64,000 nucleotides of DNA from Stomorhina lunata (Eukaryota; Arthropoda; Insecta; Diptera; Rhiniidae): positions 24,082,640 through 24,146,639 of the forward strand of contig OW121744.1 in the NCBI GenBank assembly GCA_933228675.1, read 5' to 3'. The translations under genes were made by a program, and so were the position numbers. The notes under the pieces are model-generated. The model did no database searches and was not told where the DNA came from. It was given only the letters and a program-made list of their open reading frames with translations. Shown piece after piece: positions 11,648 to 21,895 of the stretch (position 1 is its first letter; the number at the start of each line of letters is the position of its first letter).

Positions 11648-13197
11648 TTCGAAATTTGAAATCAACTGAAAAAATCAGTTCAGTTCTAGTTCTGGTTTAG
11701 TTCTGGTTTAGTTCTGGTCTAGTTCTAATCTAGTTCTGGTCTAGTTCTAATCTAGTTCTGGTCTAGTTCTGGTCTAGTTCTGGTCTAGTTCTGGTCTAGT
11801 TCTGGTTTAGTTCTGGTCTAATTTTGGTCTAGTTCTAGTCTAGTTCTGGTCTAGTTCTGGTCTAGTTCGGGTCTAGTTCTGGTCTAGTTCTGGTCTAGTT
11901 CTGGTCTAGTTTTGGTCTAGTTCTGTTCTAGTTCTGGTCTAGTTCCGGTCTAGTTCTGTTCTAGTTCTGTTCTAGTTCTGTTCTAGTTCTGTTCTAGTTC
12001 TGTTCTAGTTCTGTTCTAGTTCTGTTCTAGTTCTGTTCTAGTTCTGTTCTAGTTCTGTTCTAGTTCTGTTCTAGTTCTGTTCTAGTTCTGTTCTAGTTCT
12101 GTTCTAGTTCTGTTCTAGTTCTGTTCTAGTTCTGTTCTAGTTCTGTTCTAGTTCTGTTCTAGTTCTGTTCTAGTTCTGTTCTAGTTCTGTTCTAGTTCTG
12201 TTCTAGTTCTGTTCTAGTTCTGTTCTAGTTCTGTTCTAGTTCTGTTCTAGTTCTGTTCTAGTTCTGTTCTAGTTCTGTTCTAGTTCTGTTCTAGTTCTGT
12301 TCTAGTTCTGTTCTAGTTCTGTTCTAGTTCTGTTCTAGTTCTGTTCTAGTTCTGTTCTAGTTCTGTTCTAGTTCTGTTCTAGTTCTGTTCTAGTTCTGTT
12401 CTAGTTCTGTTCTAGTTCTGTTCTAGTTCTGTTCTAGTTCTGTTCTAGTTCTGTTCTAGTTCTGTTCTAGTTCTGTTCTAGTTCTGTTCTAGTTCTGTTC
12501 TAGTTCTGTTCTAGTTCTGTTCTAGTTCTGTTCTAGTTCTGTTCTAGTTCTGTTCTAGTTCTGTTCTAGTTCTGTTCTAGTTCTGTTCTAGTTCTGTTCT
12601 AGTTCTGTTCTAGTTCTGTTCTAGTTCTGTTCTAGTTCTGTTCTAGTTCTGTTCTAGTTCTGTTCTAGTTCTGTTCTAGTTCTGTTCTAGTTCTGTTCTA
12701 GTTCTGTTCTAGTTCTGTTCTAGTTCTGTTCTAGTTCTGTTCTAGTTCTGTTCTAGTTCTGTTCTAGTTCTGTTCTAGTTCTGTTCTAGTTCTGTTCTAG
12801 TTCTGTTCTAGTTCTGTTCTAGTTCTGTTCTAGTTCTGTTCTAGTTCTGTTCTAGTTCTGTTCTAGTTCTGTTCTAGTTCTGTTCTAGTTCTGTTCTAGT
12901 TCTGTTCTAGTTCTGTTCTAGTTCTGTTCTAGTTCTGTTCTAGTTCTGTTCTAGTTCTGTTCTAGTTCTGTTCTAGTTCTGTTCTAGTTCTGTTCTAGTT
13001 CTGTTCTAGTTCTGTTCTAGTTCTGTTCTAGTTCTGTTCTAGTTCTGTTCTAGTTCTGTTCTAGTTCTGTTCTAGTTCTGTTCTAGTTCTGTTCTAGTTC
13101 TGTTCTAGTTCTGTTCTAGTTCTGTTCTAGTTCTGTTCTAGTTCTGTTCTAGTTCTGTTCTAGTTCTGTTCTAGTTCAGTTGATTTCAAATATCGAA
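11648..13197. repeat. 11-bp tandem array (TTCTGTTCTAG)n bounded by terminal inverted repeats, inside a lola intron
   Basis: From about 11682 to 13177 the DNA is an 11-bp repeat, roughly 136 copies. The left 270 bp are mainly TTCTGGTCTAG with variants; from about 11950 the unit is almost pure TTCTGTTCTAG (about 110 copies). The array is framed by an inverted repeat: 11648-11670 and 13175-13197 are reverse complements over 23 nt with one mismatch, core ATTTGAAATCAACTGAA. It fills the intron between constant exons 3 and 4, ending some 90 nt before the true acceptor. The framing fits a foldback-like or MITE-type element whose core expanded; the family is not identified. In the sense strand each unit resembles a 3' splice site. 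Confidence 0.95.
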
Positions 13198-13268
13198 ATT
13201 TCAGATTTTAATTCACATTTTTTTAACTTTTATAACTTATTCAATAATTCTTTTGTTTCTGTTTTTAG

Positions 13269-13349
13269 GATTTGCACCATGGCAACATGATAGATCTCAG
13301 GATGAATTATTATTGGCAACACAAGAAGCACAGCAACGGGATCCCCAAG
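13269..13349 (+). CDS. lola: lola constant exon 4: last shared exon
   Basis: An 81-nt exon joined in phase 1 to exon 3. The split codon gives G, followed by FAPWQHDRSQDELLLATQEA and QQRDPQ, the conserved end of the constant part of lola. The acceptor is TTTCTGTTTTTAG ending at 13268; the donor is GTGAGT at 13350. The exon ends after one base of a codon (residue 420), so every alternative 3' exon must supply two bases first. All six predicted downstream sets do so, which is strong internal support for these models. The exon lies just downstream of the 1.5-kb 11-bp array. Confidence 0.95.
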
Positions 13350-14819
13350 GTGAGTCAAAATGAACAAACAAAAGTGAAAAATTTAAACTTAAAAACTAAA
13401 AAGAGTCTTAAGAAAACAAATGAAAAAGCAAAAGAAAGCTAAAAAGAGCACGACAACTTTAACTGAAAAAAACTTAAAAAACAGCAAAACTTCTTCAATA
13501 TTTAATTTTCCTTAAAATAAACACAATGAGCATCTTCTTTTTAAAGTCTAAACTAAAGTAAATTTTTAAAAGTTTTTTTTAATTATGTTTAAATTAGAGC
13601 TTGTATTTAAACCAAGAAATGCTTTTGTTTAAAACAATTGAAAGTAGTTTGATATTTTTAATTATTTATTTAGTATTTATTTATTAACTTCACAAAAGAA
13701 GAGCTCAAACTTCTGTAAATAATCCTCTCTTAGATCAAACAAAAAAAAAAAGCTGTTAAAATGTGTTTTCCTAAAAATTCATTGAACCTAAAAAGTCGTG
13801 CTCATTTTATAAGAAATTTGTCTTTTGAAACAAATTTAATAGATAACTATTTTAGAGATATTAAAGAAGAGAATTTAACAAAAACAAGCAACAAAAAACT
13901 TTTTTTAACCCCCCTCTCTTTCCTTCTATAATTTTCTTATTTTTATTTAATTGTATAAAATATGCATTAGAAGAAAACTAGTATTTAAAAATACTTATTT
14001 TCTGTTTAGTTTTATTTAATTTTTCTTAAGTTTTAAAACTCCTTTACTTACTTACTATCTTCTTGTTGTATAAAACTCTTTATTACTTTTTTTTTCTTTA
14101 TTAACTTTTATTTATAACCCTTTTATGATTATTATAACATTATGATCAAACATTAATTTTTTTCGTGCAAGTTGTTGATTAGAGAATGATTAACTTTTAT
14201 TTAATTTTGTTCAATTTTACTTTAACTCATATTTATTTTTATATTAATATATCATTTATAACATATTTTTTTGTTTGTATTAATAAGTATTTGTTCTTTA
14301 ATTATTTTTAATATCATTCAATATCATTTCATATTTTAATTCTTTTTTTTTTTTTTTTTTGGTGTTTGTGTAGCTTTTTTTTATTTTATTTTTTAATTTA
14401 AATATCATTTGAAATCATGGCTAGGAATTTTTTTTTCGAAAGAAACCTTAAAAAAAGGTTGTAAATTTTCTCAATCTCATGCGTTGCGCTCGCATTTATC
14501 ACTTAAAACTAGATTTAATTTTTCTCAATTTTCCTTTAACTCTCATTTTCAATTTCTTTCAAATTTTAATTCCAAACACTTACACATACATACACTTACA
14601 TATAACATTTCTATTTTTGTTTCAACTCCATCTCATATCAATTACGCCAAAAAAAGTTTCTTAACTTTTTAAGGGGAATGAAACATTCCTCTTTTTTGAT
14701 GTAAAAAATGTAGTTTTAGTTTTTGTATAAAAAAAGTCTAGGTCCAAAATTGAGGGCGTTTTGGGGAAATGTTTGAGTTTAATTTTTAAAGGAGCTTGAG
14801 AAAAAAAGAGGTTTTAAAA
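13350..14819. other. lola intron, AT-rich, no exon seen
   Basis: Start of the roughly 20.4-kb intron between constant exon 4 and the first alternative exon in the window. It contains A-rich and T-rich sequence and a T20-type run near 14343-14360. Two overlapping frames at 14409-14672 have no C-x2-C finger pattern and no splice signals in the needed phase, so I do not call them exons. Confidence 0.6.
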
Positions 14820-16985
14820 GTTTATAAAGAAGATTTTTGAAATAAAATTTGAAATTAAAAAAATATTAATGGAAATTTCAAAAAAAGATTTATTTTGAAA
14901 TGAAAATTTTTGATTTCAAAATTATTTTTTTTTTTGAAATTTAGAAATTTCAAATTAAAATTGAAAAATTTTATTTTGAAATAGAAAAATTTTAATTTTT
15001 AAATTGAAAATTTTTATTTTGAATTTAAAAAATTTTATTTTGAAATTGAAAAATTTTATTTTGAAATTCAAAAATTTTTATTTAAAATTGAAATATTTTT
15101 ATTTAAACTAATCAATAGAGAAATTTTAATTAAAAATAGAAAAATTTTAAACTAAGAAATTTTAATTTTTAATATTAAATTAAAAAATTAAATTTGAAAT
15201 TGGGAAAATTTAGTTTTGTGTATTGCAGATTCAGAATATTTAAATTAAATTTTTATACTAATTTAAAATTGTTCATTCTTAAACTAAAATTGTCTAATTT
15301 AAAATTTTATAAAAACATTTTTAAATTTTTAGCAAAAATTGTTCGGTTTTATATTAAAATTTTAAAAATTTTAAATAAAAACTTTTCGGTTAAAAAAAAA
15401 AAAACTTTTCAATTTAAAATTTAAACTTTTCAATTTCTAGTTAAAACTTTTCAATTTTAAATTAAAACTTTTAGAATTTGAAATTGAAAAGGTTGAATTA
15501 AAAACTGAAAAGTTTGAATTTGAAATTGAAAAGTTTAAATTTAAATTTGAAAAATTTTAATTAAAAAACGAAAAATTTTAATTTAAATTTGAAAAATTTT
15601 AATTAAAAAACGAAAACTTTTAATTGAAATTTTAAAACTTTTAATTTGAAACCGAAAAATTATTAATTAAAACTTTTCAATTTCGAATTAAAATTTTTCA
15701 ATTTCAAATTAAAACTTTTCAATTTCGAATTCAATTCAATTTCAAACTTTAAAAATCTGCAATTGAAAAGTTTTAATTTGTAATTGAAAAGTTTTAATTT
15801 GAAATTAAAAAAGTTTAATTTGAAATTAAAAAAGTTTAATTTGAAATTGAAAAGTTTTAATATGAAATTGAAAAGTTTTTATTTGAAATTGAAAAGTTTT
15901 TATTTGAAATTGAAAAGTTTTAATTGGAAATTGAAAAGTTTTAATTTGAAATTGAAAAGTTTTAATTTGAAATTGAAAAGTTTTAATTTGAAATTAAAAA
16001 GTTTAAATTTTAATTAAAAACCGAAAAGTTTTTATTTGAAATTTTGAAAATTTTAATATAAAACTGAAATATTTTTGCTAAAACTTCAAATTTAACAATT
16101 TTAGTTTAAGAATGAACAATTTTAAATTAATATTTAAAATTGAATTTAAATATTCTAAATTTGAAATATAATTTCTTACTTCAAATCAAATTTCTAATTA
16201 TAAATTGGGAATTTTCAATTGAAATTGAGAATTTTTCAATTGAAATTGAGAATTTTTTAATTGAAATTGAGAATTTTTTAATTGAAATTGAAAATTTGTC
16301 AATTGAAATTCATAATTCTTCAATTGAAATTGAGAATTTTTTAATTAAAATTAAGAATTTTTTAATGGAAATTGAGAATTTTCCAATTGAGAATTTTTCA
16401 ACTGAAATTGAGAATTTTTCAATTAAAATTTAGAATTTTTTAATTGATATTGAGAAATTTTCAATTAAATTGATAATTTTTCAATTGAAATTGAGTGTTT
16501 TTTAATTGAAATTGAGAATTTTTCAATTGAAATTGAGAATTTTTCAATTGAAATTGAGAGTTTTTTAATTGAAATTGAGAATTTTTCAATTGAAATTGAG
16601 AATTTTTCAATTGAAATTGAGAATTTTTCAATTAAATTGAGAATTTTTCAATTGGAATTGAGAATTTTTCAATTGAAATTGAGAATTTTTCAATTGAAAT
16701 TGAGCATTTTTCAATTGAAATTGAGAATTTTTCAATTGAAATCGAGAATTTTTCAATTGAAATTGAGAATTTTCCAATTGAAATTGAGAATTTTTCAATT
16801 AAAACTGAGAAATTTTTTAATAGAAATTGAGAATTTTATATTGAAATTGAGAAAAGCTCAAATAAAATTGAATTCTCATTTTCAATTGAAAATTTTTTAT
16901 TTTCAATTGAAAAATTTTTATTTTCAATTGATAATTTTTCATTTTCAATTGAACATTTTAGCCTCAATAAAATTCAAATATTAGT
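14820..16985. repeat. 21-bp AT-rich tandem arrays
   Basis: Two related arrays. About 15740-16020 repeats a 21-bp unit containing TTGAAATTGAAAAGTTTTAA. About 16205-16820 repeats a 21-bp unit containing AATTGAAATTGAGAATTTTT. Between and upstream (14820-15740) are decayed and inverted versions (AAACTTTTCAATTTCAAATT), so strands alternate. Because 21 is divisible by three, the arrays give open frames with 7-residue repeats such as SFNLKLK and RIFQLKL. These are artefacts, not proteins. Confidence 0.85.
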
Positions 16986-19420
16986 TTAAAATATTCTATT
17001 TTTTTAAATTAATATTTTTTTTTATTTCAAATTTATTTTGAAAATTAATTTCTATAAACTTTTAGACCTTTTTAATCTCTTTGATATAAACCTAAACACT
17101 TCCCTAATATTCCCCTATTCTCTAAAATTAAGCTAAACCTTATGTTTTAATAATTTATAACTTCTTTGAAACTTTGTTTCAAAAACAATTTAAAACGCTC
17201 CGCCCCCTGCCTTAAAGAAATATCCTCTCCAAAAAGAAAATAACTTTGGAAAGGAAACACTAAAGCAATTGTTGTTTTCTTTAGTTTCTTGTATGTCGTC
17301 CTCTATGAAATAGAAGAAAATTTGCCAGCCGTCTAGAAGAAAATGTATTTAAATTTCTTTGAAAGCAGAATTTTATTATTTTTGAAATATTCTATTGAAA
17401 AACTGTATAATTTTATAAATTGAAAATACGCATGCATAATTATAGATTTTTTTTTAGTTAAAATTGTATGTAAATTTTTTATGTATAAAAAAATCGATTT
17501 TTTTTTAGAAAAAAATCATTTTGCTTTAAATTTTTTTGGTTGACGGGACAATATTTATTTTATTTATAATTTTTTTTTCTTAAATTAATTTATAATTTTT
17601 GTTAAAAAAAAAAAAAACAATTTTTAATTTTAATTTGTTAATTAATTTTAAATGGCACACAAAAAATTTAAAAAAAAATCGGTTTAACGTTAATTTCAAA
17701 ACGGGTCGTTTTTAGTAAAAAATAAAAAAAATCTATGTGGAACTACTTCTGAGTTTTAAGAAAACTTGACTTTTAAAGTTTGTTTTCTTTTTCTCAAAAT
17801 AAGTTTTTCCCTTAAGTCTTAAGTGTTCAAGTGCTCAAGTAACAAAAGAGAAAAACTGCTAAAAAAAAGAATCCTTTAAACATTTATTACCAAAAAAAAA
17901 AGAAAATGTTTTGAAAAAAAAAGTGTTGAAAATATTAAAAAGCTGCTTCTGCTGCAACTGTTTGAAATTCTGCTGCTACATATAACAACTGCTATTGGGT
18001 GATTCATCTTAAAACAACGTGGGATTTGGCTGTTTTTTAAAGAAAAGCATGTAGCTGTCTTTTTTCCAACAAAACGGGTAATGTATTAAAAATTCACACA
18101 CAAAAAAGACAGTGAGGTACTTTGAGCTTTTACTTTAAAATCATCAAAACATCATCACAAGCTGGTAATCACCTGCCCAAAGCATCTCAAACATTATCAA
18201 CAGTTTCTTCGGCTTAGCAACAATATTTTCTTGTCATCTTTGGAGGATTTTGAATTGTCTCTCTTTTTAAACTCGCGCACTTTCCAGGTATGTATACTTT
18301 ACTCGACAGTATCGGTTGGGTAAAGGGCTTGAAAATGTGATTATAAATTATATTTTTGAGTTGAAATTTTTTCTATTACTTTTTATATTACTTTCTTTAG
18401 TTGTTTTTATTTGTTAAAAATTTATTTTAACGTTTTCGTTTAAACCTTCAGAAAATATTTGTTTGTTTTAATTAATTTCTTCAAAACAAATATTTTTCTT
18501 GTTTTTCTTTACAAAAACGTTTCTATAATTTAAAATTTTTTTTATCTACTTTTTACTACCTCTCCTTTTATTCCTTTTGAAATCCTAACATTTTCCTTTC
18601 ATAACTTTTCCTAATATTTCTTTTATTTTTACATACAAATCCTTCTTCATATAACATTTTCCTTCATAATTCATTACTTTTTTACATCATCATTTAAAAC
18701 ACAAACTTTCAGCTTAACCTCTTGGGGAGAAACGCACGGCTTTTAGGTGTATAAACGGGTAAGCTATTTATTCTCTGTGTCCCTCCCCTCTATCTTTAGT
18801 AAATAGTTGTCATAACTTTTTTTCTTAAATTAAATTGGTTTGAAAATTTTGTAATTATTAGGTTTGTTCCCGTACTCTAACGAAACCACCCAGAACAGCC
18901 CGAAGTTGTCAGAAACTACTCAAAAAACAACAATTTGTATTCAAAATTTTGTACGGGAACAAGTTTGTGTAAGTTTGGCTTGTTTCGGTAAAGTAAGGGA
19001 ACACACATATTCAGTTTTTTTTAATGACTTGAAATCTGTTTTTAACTTAATTTGTTAAAATTTTAAAGCAATTGCTCATAGAAGACATAGGAGGCCTTAA
19101 GGGGATCCATTACAATTTATTATAATAATAAATCATACGTACTCGAAATTGGCGCTATTTTTGCCAATTTCCCTCTTTGCTCTAAAATTCAAGGATGAAT
19201 TTCCAAAGAAAATGTCTTCAAATTAAGGAAACAGTTTTCATGCTTTTTGGGCAACTGTTAGTCTTCATTGGGAGAAGTAATAGCGCTTTTTGGGCTAACC
19301 TATACTAGATTACTGATTCGTACTTTTGACAACAACCATTTGTACTTTGACATTTCGTCAGCCCTCTAGGTATGTATATTACTCTATGCAAATGCTTTAG
19401 TTGTTTCTGTTTGAGGAAAA
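16986..19420. other. lola intron with two GC-richer islands
   Basis: Mostly AT-rich. A less biased island at about 18100-18300 ends in CTTTCCAG followed by GTATGT, a donor-like site at 18288. Another at 18713-18758 is described separately. Near 19373 a third spot reads CCCTCTAG followed by GTATGTATAT, similar to the 18285 context. No open frame is convincing. These could be unrecognised non-coding first exons or conserved regulatory DNA. Confidence 0.35.
18713..18758 (+). other. Possible 46-nt non-coding or micro-exon
   Basis: A short GC-richer segment (CTTGGGGAGAAACGCACGGC inside) is preceded by a pyrimidine-containing tract ending in AAACTTTCAG and followed by a good donor, GTAAGC at 18759. 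In the phase set by constant exon 4 it would stop at once (GCT TAA), so it cannot extend the shared protein. It may be a leader exon of an internal promoter, or chance. Confidence 0.2.
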
Positions 19421-19429
19421 AGTATAATA

Positions 19430-20290
19430 TTTTTCAAAAATGTTAGTTGCCTTGTCAATTATTAATCGTATTGTAGATTGCACAAAAGGGTCAGTTCTCG
19501 ACTCGATTGTGTATTGCAACTCAACCTTAAATGTGTTGCCAATTGCCAAAAAAGTAACTGATAACCCATACCAGAAAGTCAGTTGCCTTGTCATATTGTA
19601 GATGGCAAAAACAGTCAGTTCTTGACTCGTTTGTGTATTGCAATTCAGCTTTAATTGTGTTGTCAATTGCCAAAATAGCATTACGTATGACAACTGATAA
19701 CCGATACCAAAAAGTCAGTTGCCTTGTCAATTATTAATCATATTGTAGATGGCAAGAAGAGTCAGATCTCGACTCGATTGTGTATTGCAACTCAATTTTA
19801 ATTGGGTTGCCAATTGTCGAAATAGCATTACGTATGGCAACTGATAACCGATACTAGAAAGTCAGTTGCCTTATCAATTATTAATCATATTGTAGACGGC
19901 AAAGAGAGTCAGTTTTCAACTCGACTAACCTCGATTGTGTATTGCATCTCAACTTTAATTGTGTTGTCAATTGATAAAATAGCATTACGTATGGCAACTG
20001 ATAACCGACAACACTACGTCAGTTGCCTTGCCAATTGCCAAAATAGCATTACGTACGGCAACTGATAACCGAAAGCACAACGTCAGTTGCCTTGTCAATT
20101 ATTAATCATATTGTAGATGGCAAAAAGAGTCAGTTCTCGACTCGTTTGTGTATTGCAATTCAACTTTAATTGTCTTGCCAATTGCCAAAATAGCATTACG
20201 TATGGCAATTGATAACCGATACCAGGAAGTCAGTTGCCTTGTCAATTTTTAATAATTTTGTAGATGGCAAGAAGAGTCAGTTCTAGTTGC
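19430..20290. repeat. Tandem array with a unit of about 147 bp
   Basis: The landmark GTCAGTTGCCTT recurs at 19578, 19714, 19861, 20018, 20082 and 20229, giving spacings of 136, 147, 157, 64 and 147 bp. Each unit contains AATTATTAATCATATTGTAGA, GGCAA, CTCGACTCG, TGTGTATTGCAA, CAATTGCCAAAATAGCATTACGTATGGCAACTGATAACCG or close variants. The 64-bp spacing is a partial copy. The antisense open frames at 19397-19730 come from this array. Satellite-like; no terminal element features are seen. Confidence 0.9.
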
Positions 20291-21895
20291 CAGTTATAGG
20301 TAATTTCATCAACTGGGAATTTGCTGTGAACTTTTGTTGCTGTGAACAAGTTTTTACTACAACTTTTTTTTACTAGTTGGGTTGCCAGTAGGCGAAGCAA
20401 CTAAAATTCGTTTGCAATACACAATTTTCTATATAATTTGAATTGATTTTTTTTGCAAATGCTATAATTCTGGACTATTTGCAACGATTTCAGAACTTGG
20501 CTAATAATTTTTACTTGACTACTACTAAATCCATTGTAAGTCAAATAATAAATCTATAGCACTTTAAAGTACCGATCCAATGGTACAGAATCCAAAACAA
20601 TAATAGATCTTTTTAGAACTGAAACTTATATGAAAAGCATATACATATTTCCATATCGAGGCTCATCCCTGCTCTTAAGCTTTCAAAAAGAGTGTTACAA
20701 TACAATAGAAATATATATATAAAAAAAAACTTATTTTTCGAATTTTCTAGTAGCCTCCTCCGTATTAGGATTAAACTTTGGTATAGTCTCTTCAAAATAA
20801 TACATATCGATGGCTTAATATAAAAAAGGCCTAACTCGATTTTTTTTTGTAACATTACAGGAGAAGGAAAAAATTAAATAAAAATCGTAAAATTTTAAAA
20901 TCATAAATTAATTGAAAGTTGAAACAAAAATTTTTAAGAAGTTTTAAAATTATGACTTATGATAATATGACTAAAAAAGACTCCTTGTAAATATCCTAAA
21001 TGTTTTTAAAAATTCAAATTTTCAAATTTAAATTAAAAAGAAATTTAATTTGAATACGATATGTTAGGATTTGTATTTTTTTGAATATTTCTAAAATTAA
21101 ATTTTTTTATTCTAAAATTTATTTTTTTTTAAATTCATCATCATAAAATGGAAAAGAAAAAATTTATCAAAATTTGATTTAATATGATAACGAAGTTTTT
21201 GAAAGTTTACTGCTGTTAATATTAAAATAATTTTGAATCAAATTTGAGAAGTTTAAATAAAAAGTAAAAATAATTGAATACCCTAATTTAAATATATTTT
21301 TAAATAAAAAATACCATAGAAGTGCCCTTAAAGTAGTTTTTAGTTAATACTAGATAGACCCCCCTCCATCCCCTTCACTCTATATTTTTTTTTAACAAAA
21401 TCCTTAAAAAGCGTGCGCAACTTTAAAACAAAACACCTTTAGCAACAACCAACGGCGGGAATAAAGTTAATTCATACTTTGAATTTCCCGAGAAGAAGCC
21501 AGCAAGAGAAATTCTTTTCACAAAATGATTTTTAAATCAATTTGGAAATCAAGAATTTTCTTAACTCTTGCTCAACTGCATGAACGAAAATGTAAGTAAA
21601 AACAAATATATTTAAATTAGTTTTAAGAATTGCAAAAAAAAAAAAATCGATAAAAATTTAAAGTTTAAGCATTTAAAAATCTTTAAAGATTTTTTGTTTA
21701 GTCAGCAGTTATAAATTATTAAAGAATTAATTTTTGTTTTGGAAGCACAAGATAACAGGAAGCGTACACCGAGTGTTGAGAAAATCATTTTTAATAAAAT
21801 TATAGAGGAAATGGAAAAAAGTTAATGTTAAAATAGTTAAAGAATCGATTTAATTAAAAAAATAAATTTTTAACATAATATTCCTTTAGCAACAT
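20291..21895. other. lola intron, AT-rich, no exon identified
   Basis: Mostly A/T runs. A less biased stretch at about 21410-21600 reads into AACGAAAATGTAAGTA, a donor-like sequence near 21591, but no convincing reading frame leads into it. Nothing else is recognised. Confidence 0.4.

Noticed and set aside
14409..14672. Possible finger-like alternative exon
   Set aside because: No paired C-x2-C and no phase-compatible acceptor; two frames are open equally, as expected by chance.
15784..16984. Long open frames with 7-residue repeats (SFNLKLK, RIFQLKL)
   Set aside because: Generated by 21-bp tandem repeats whose length is divisible by three; both strands and neighbouring frames are also open.
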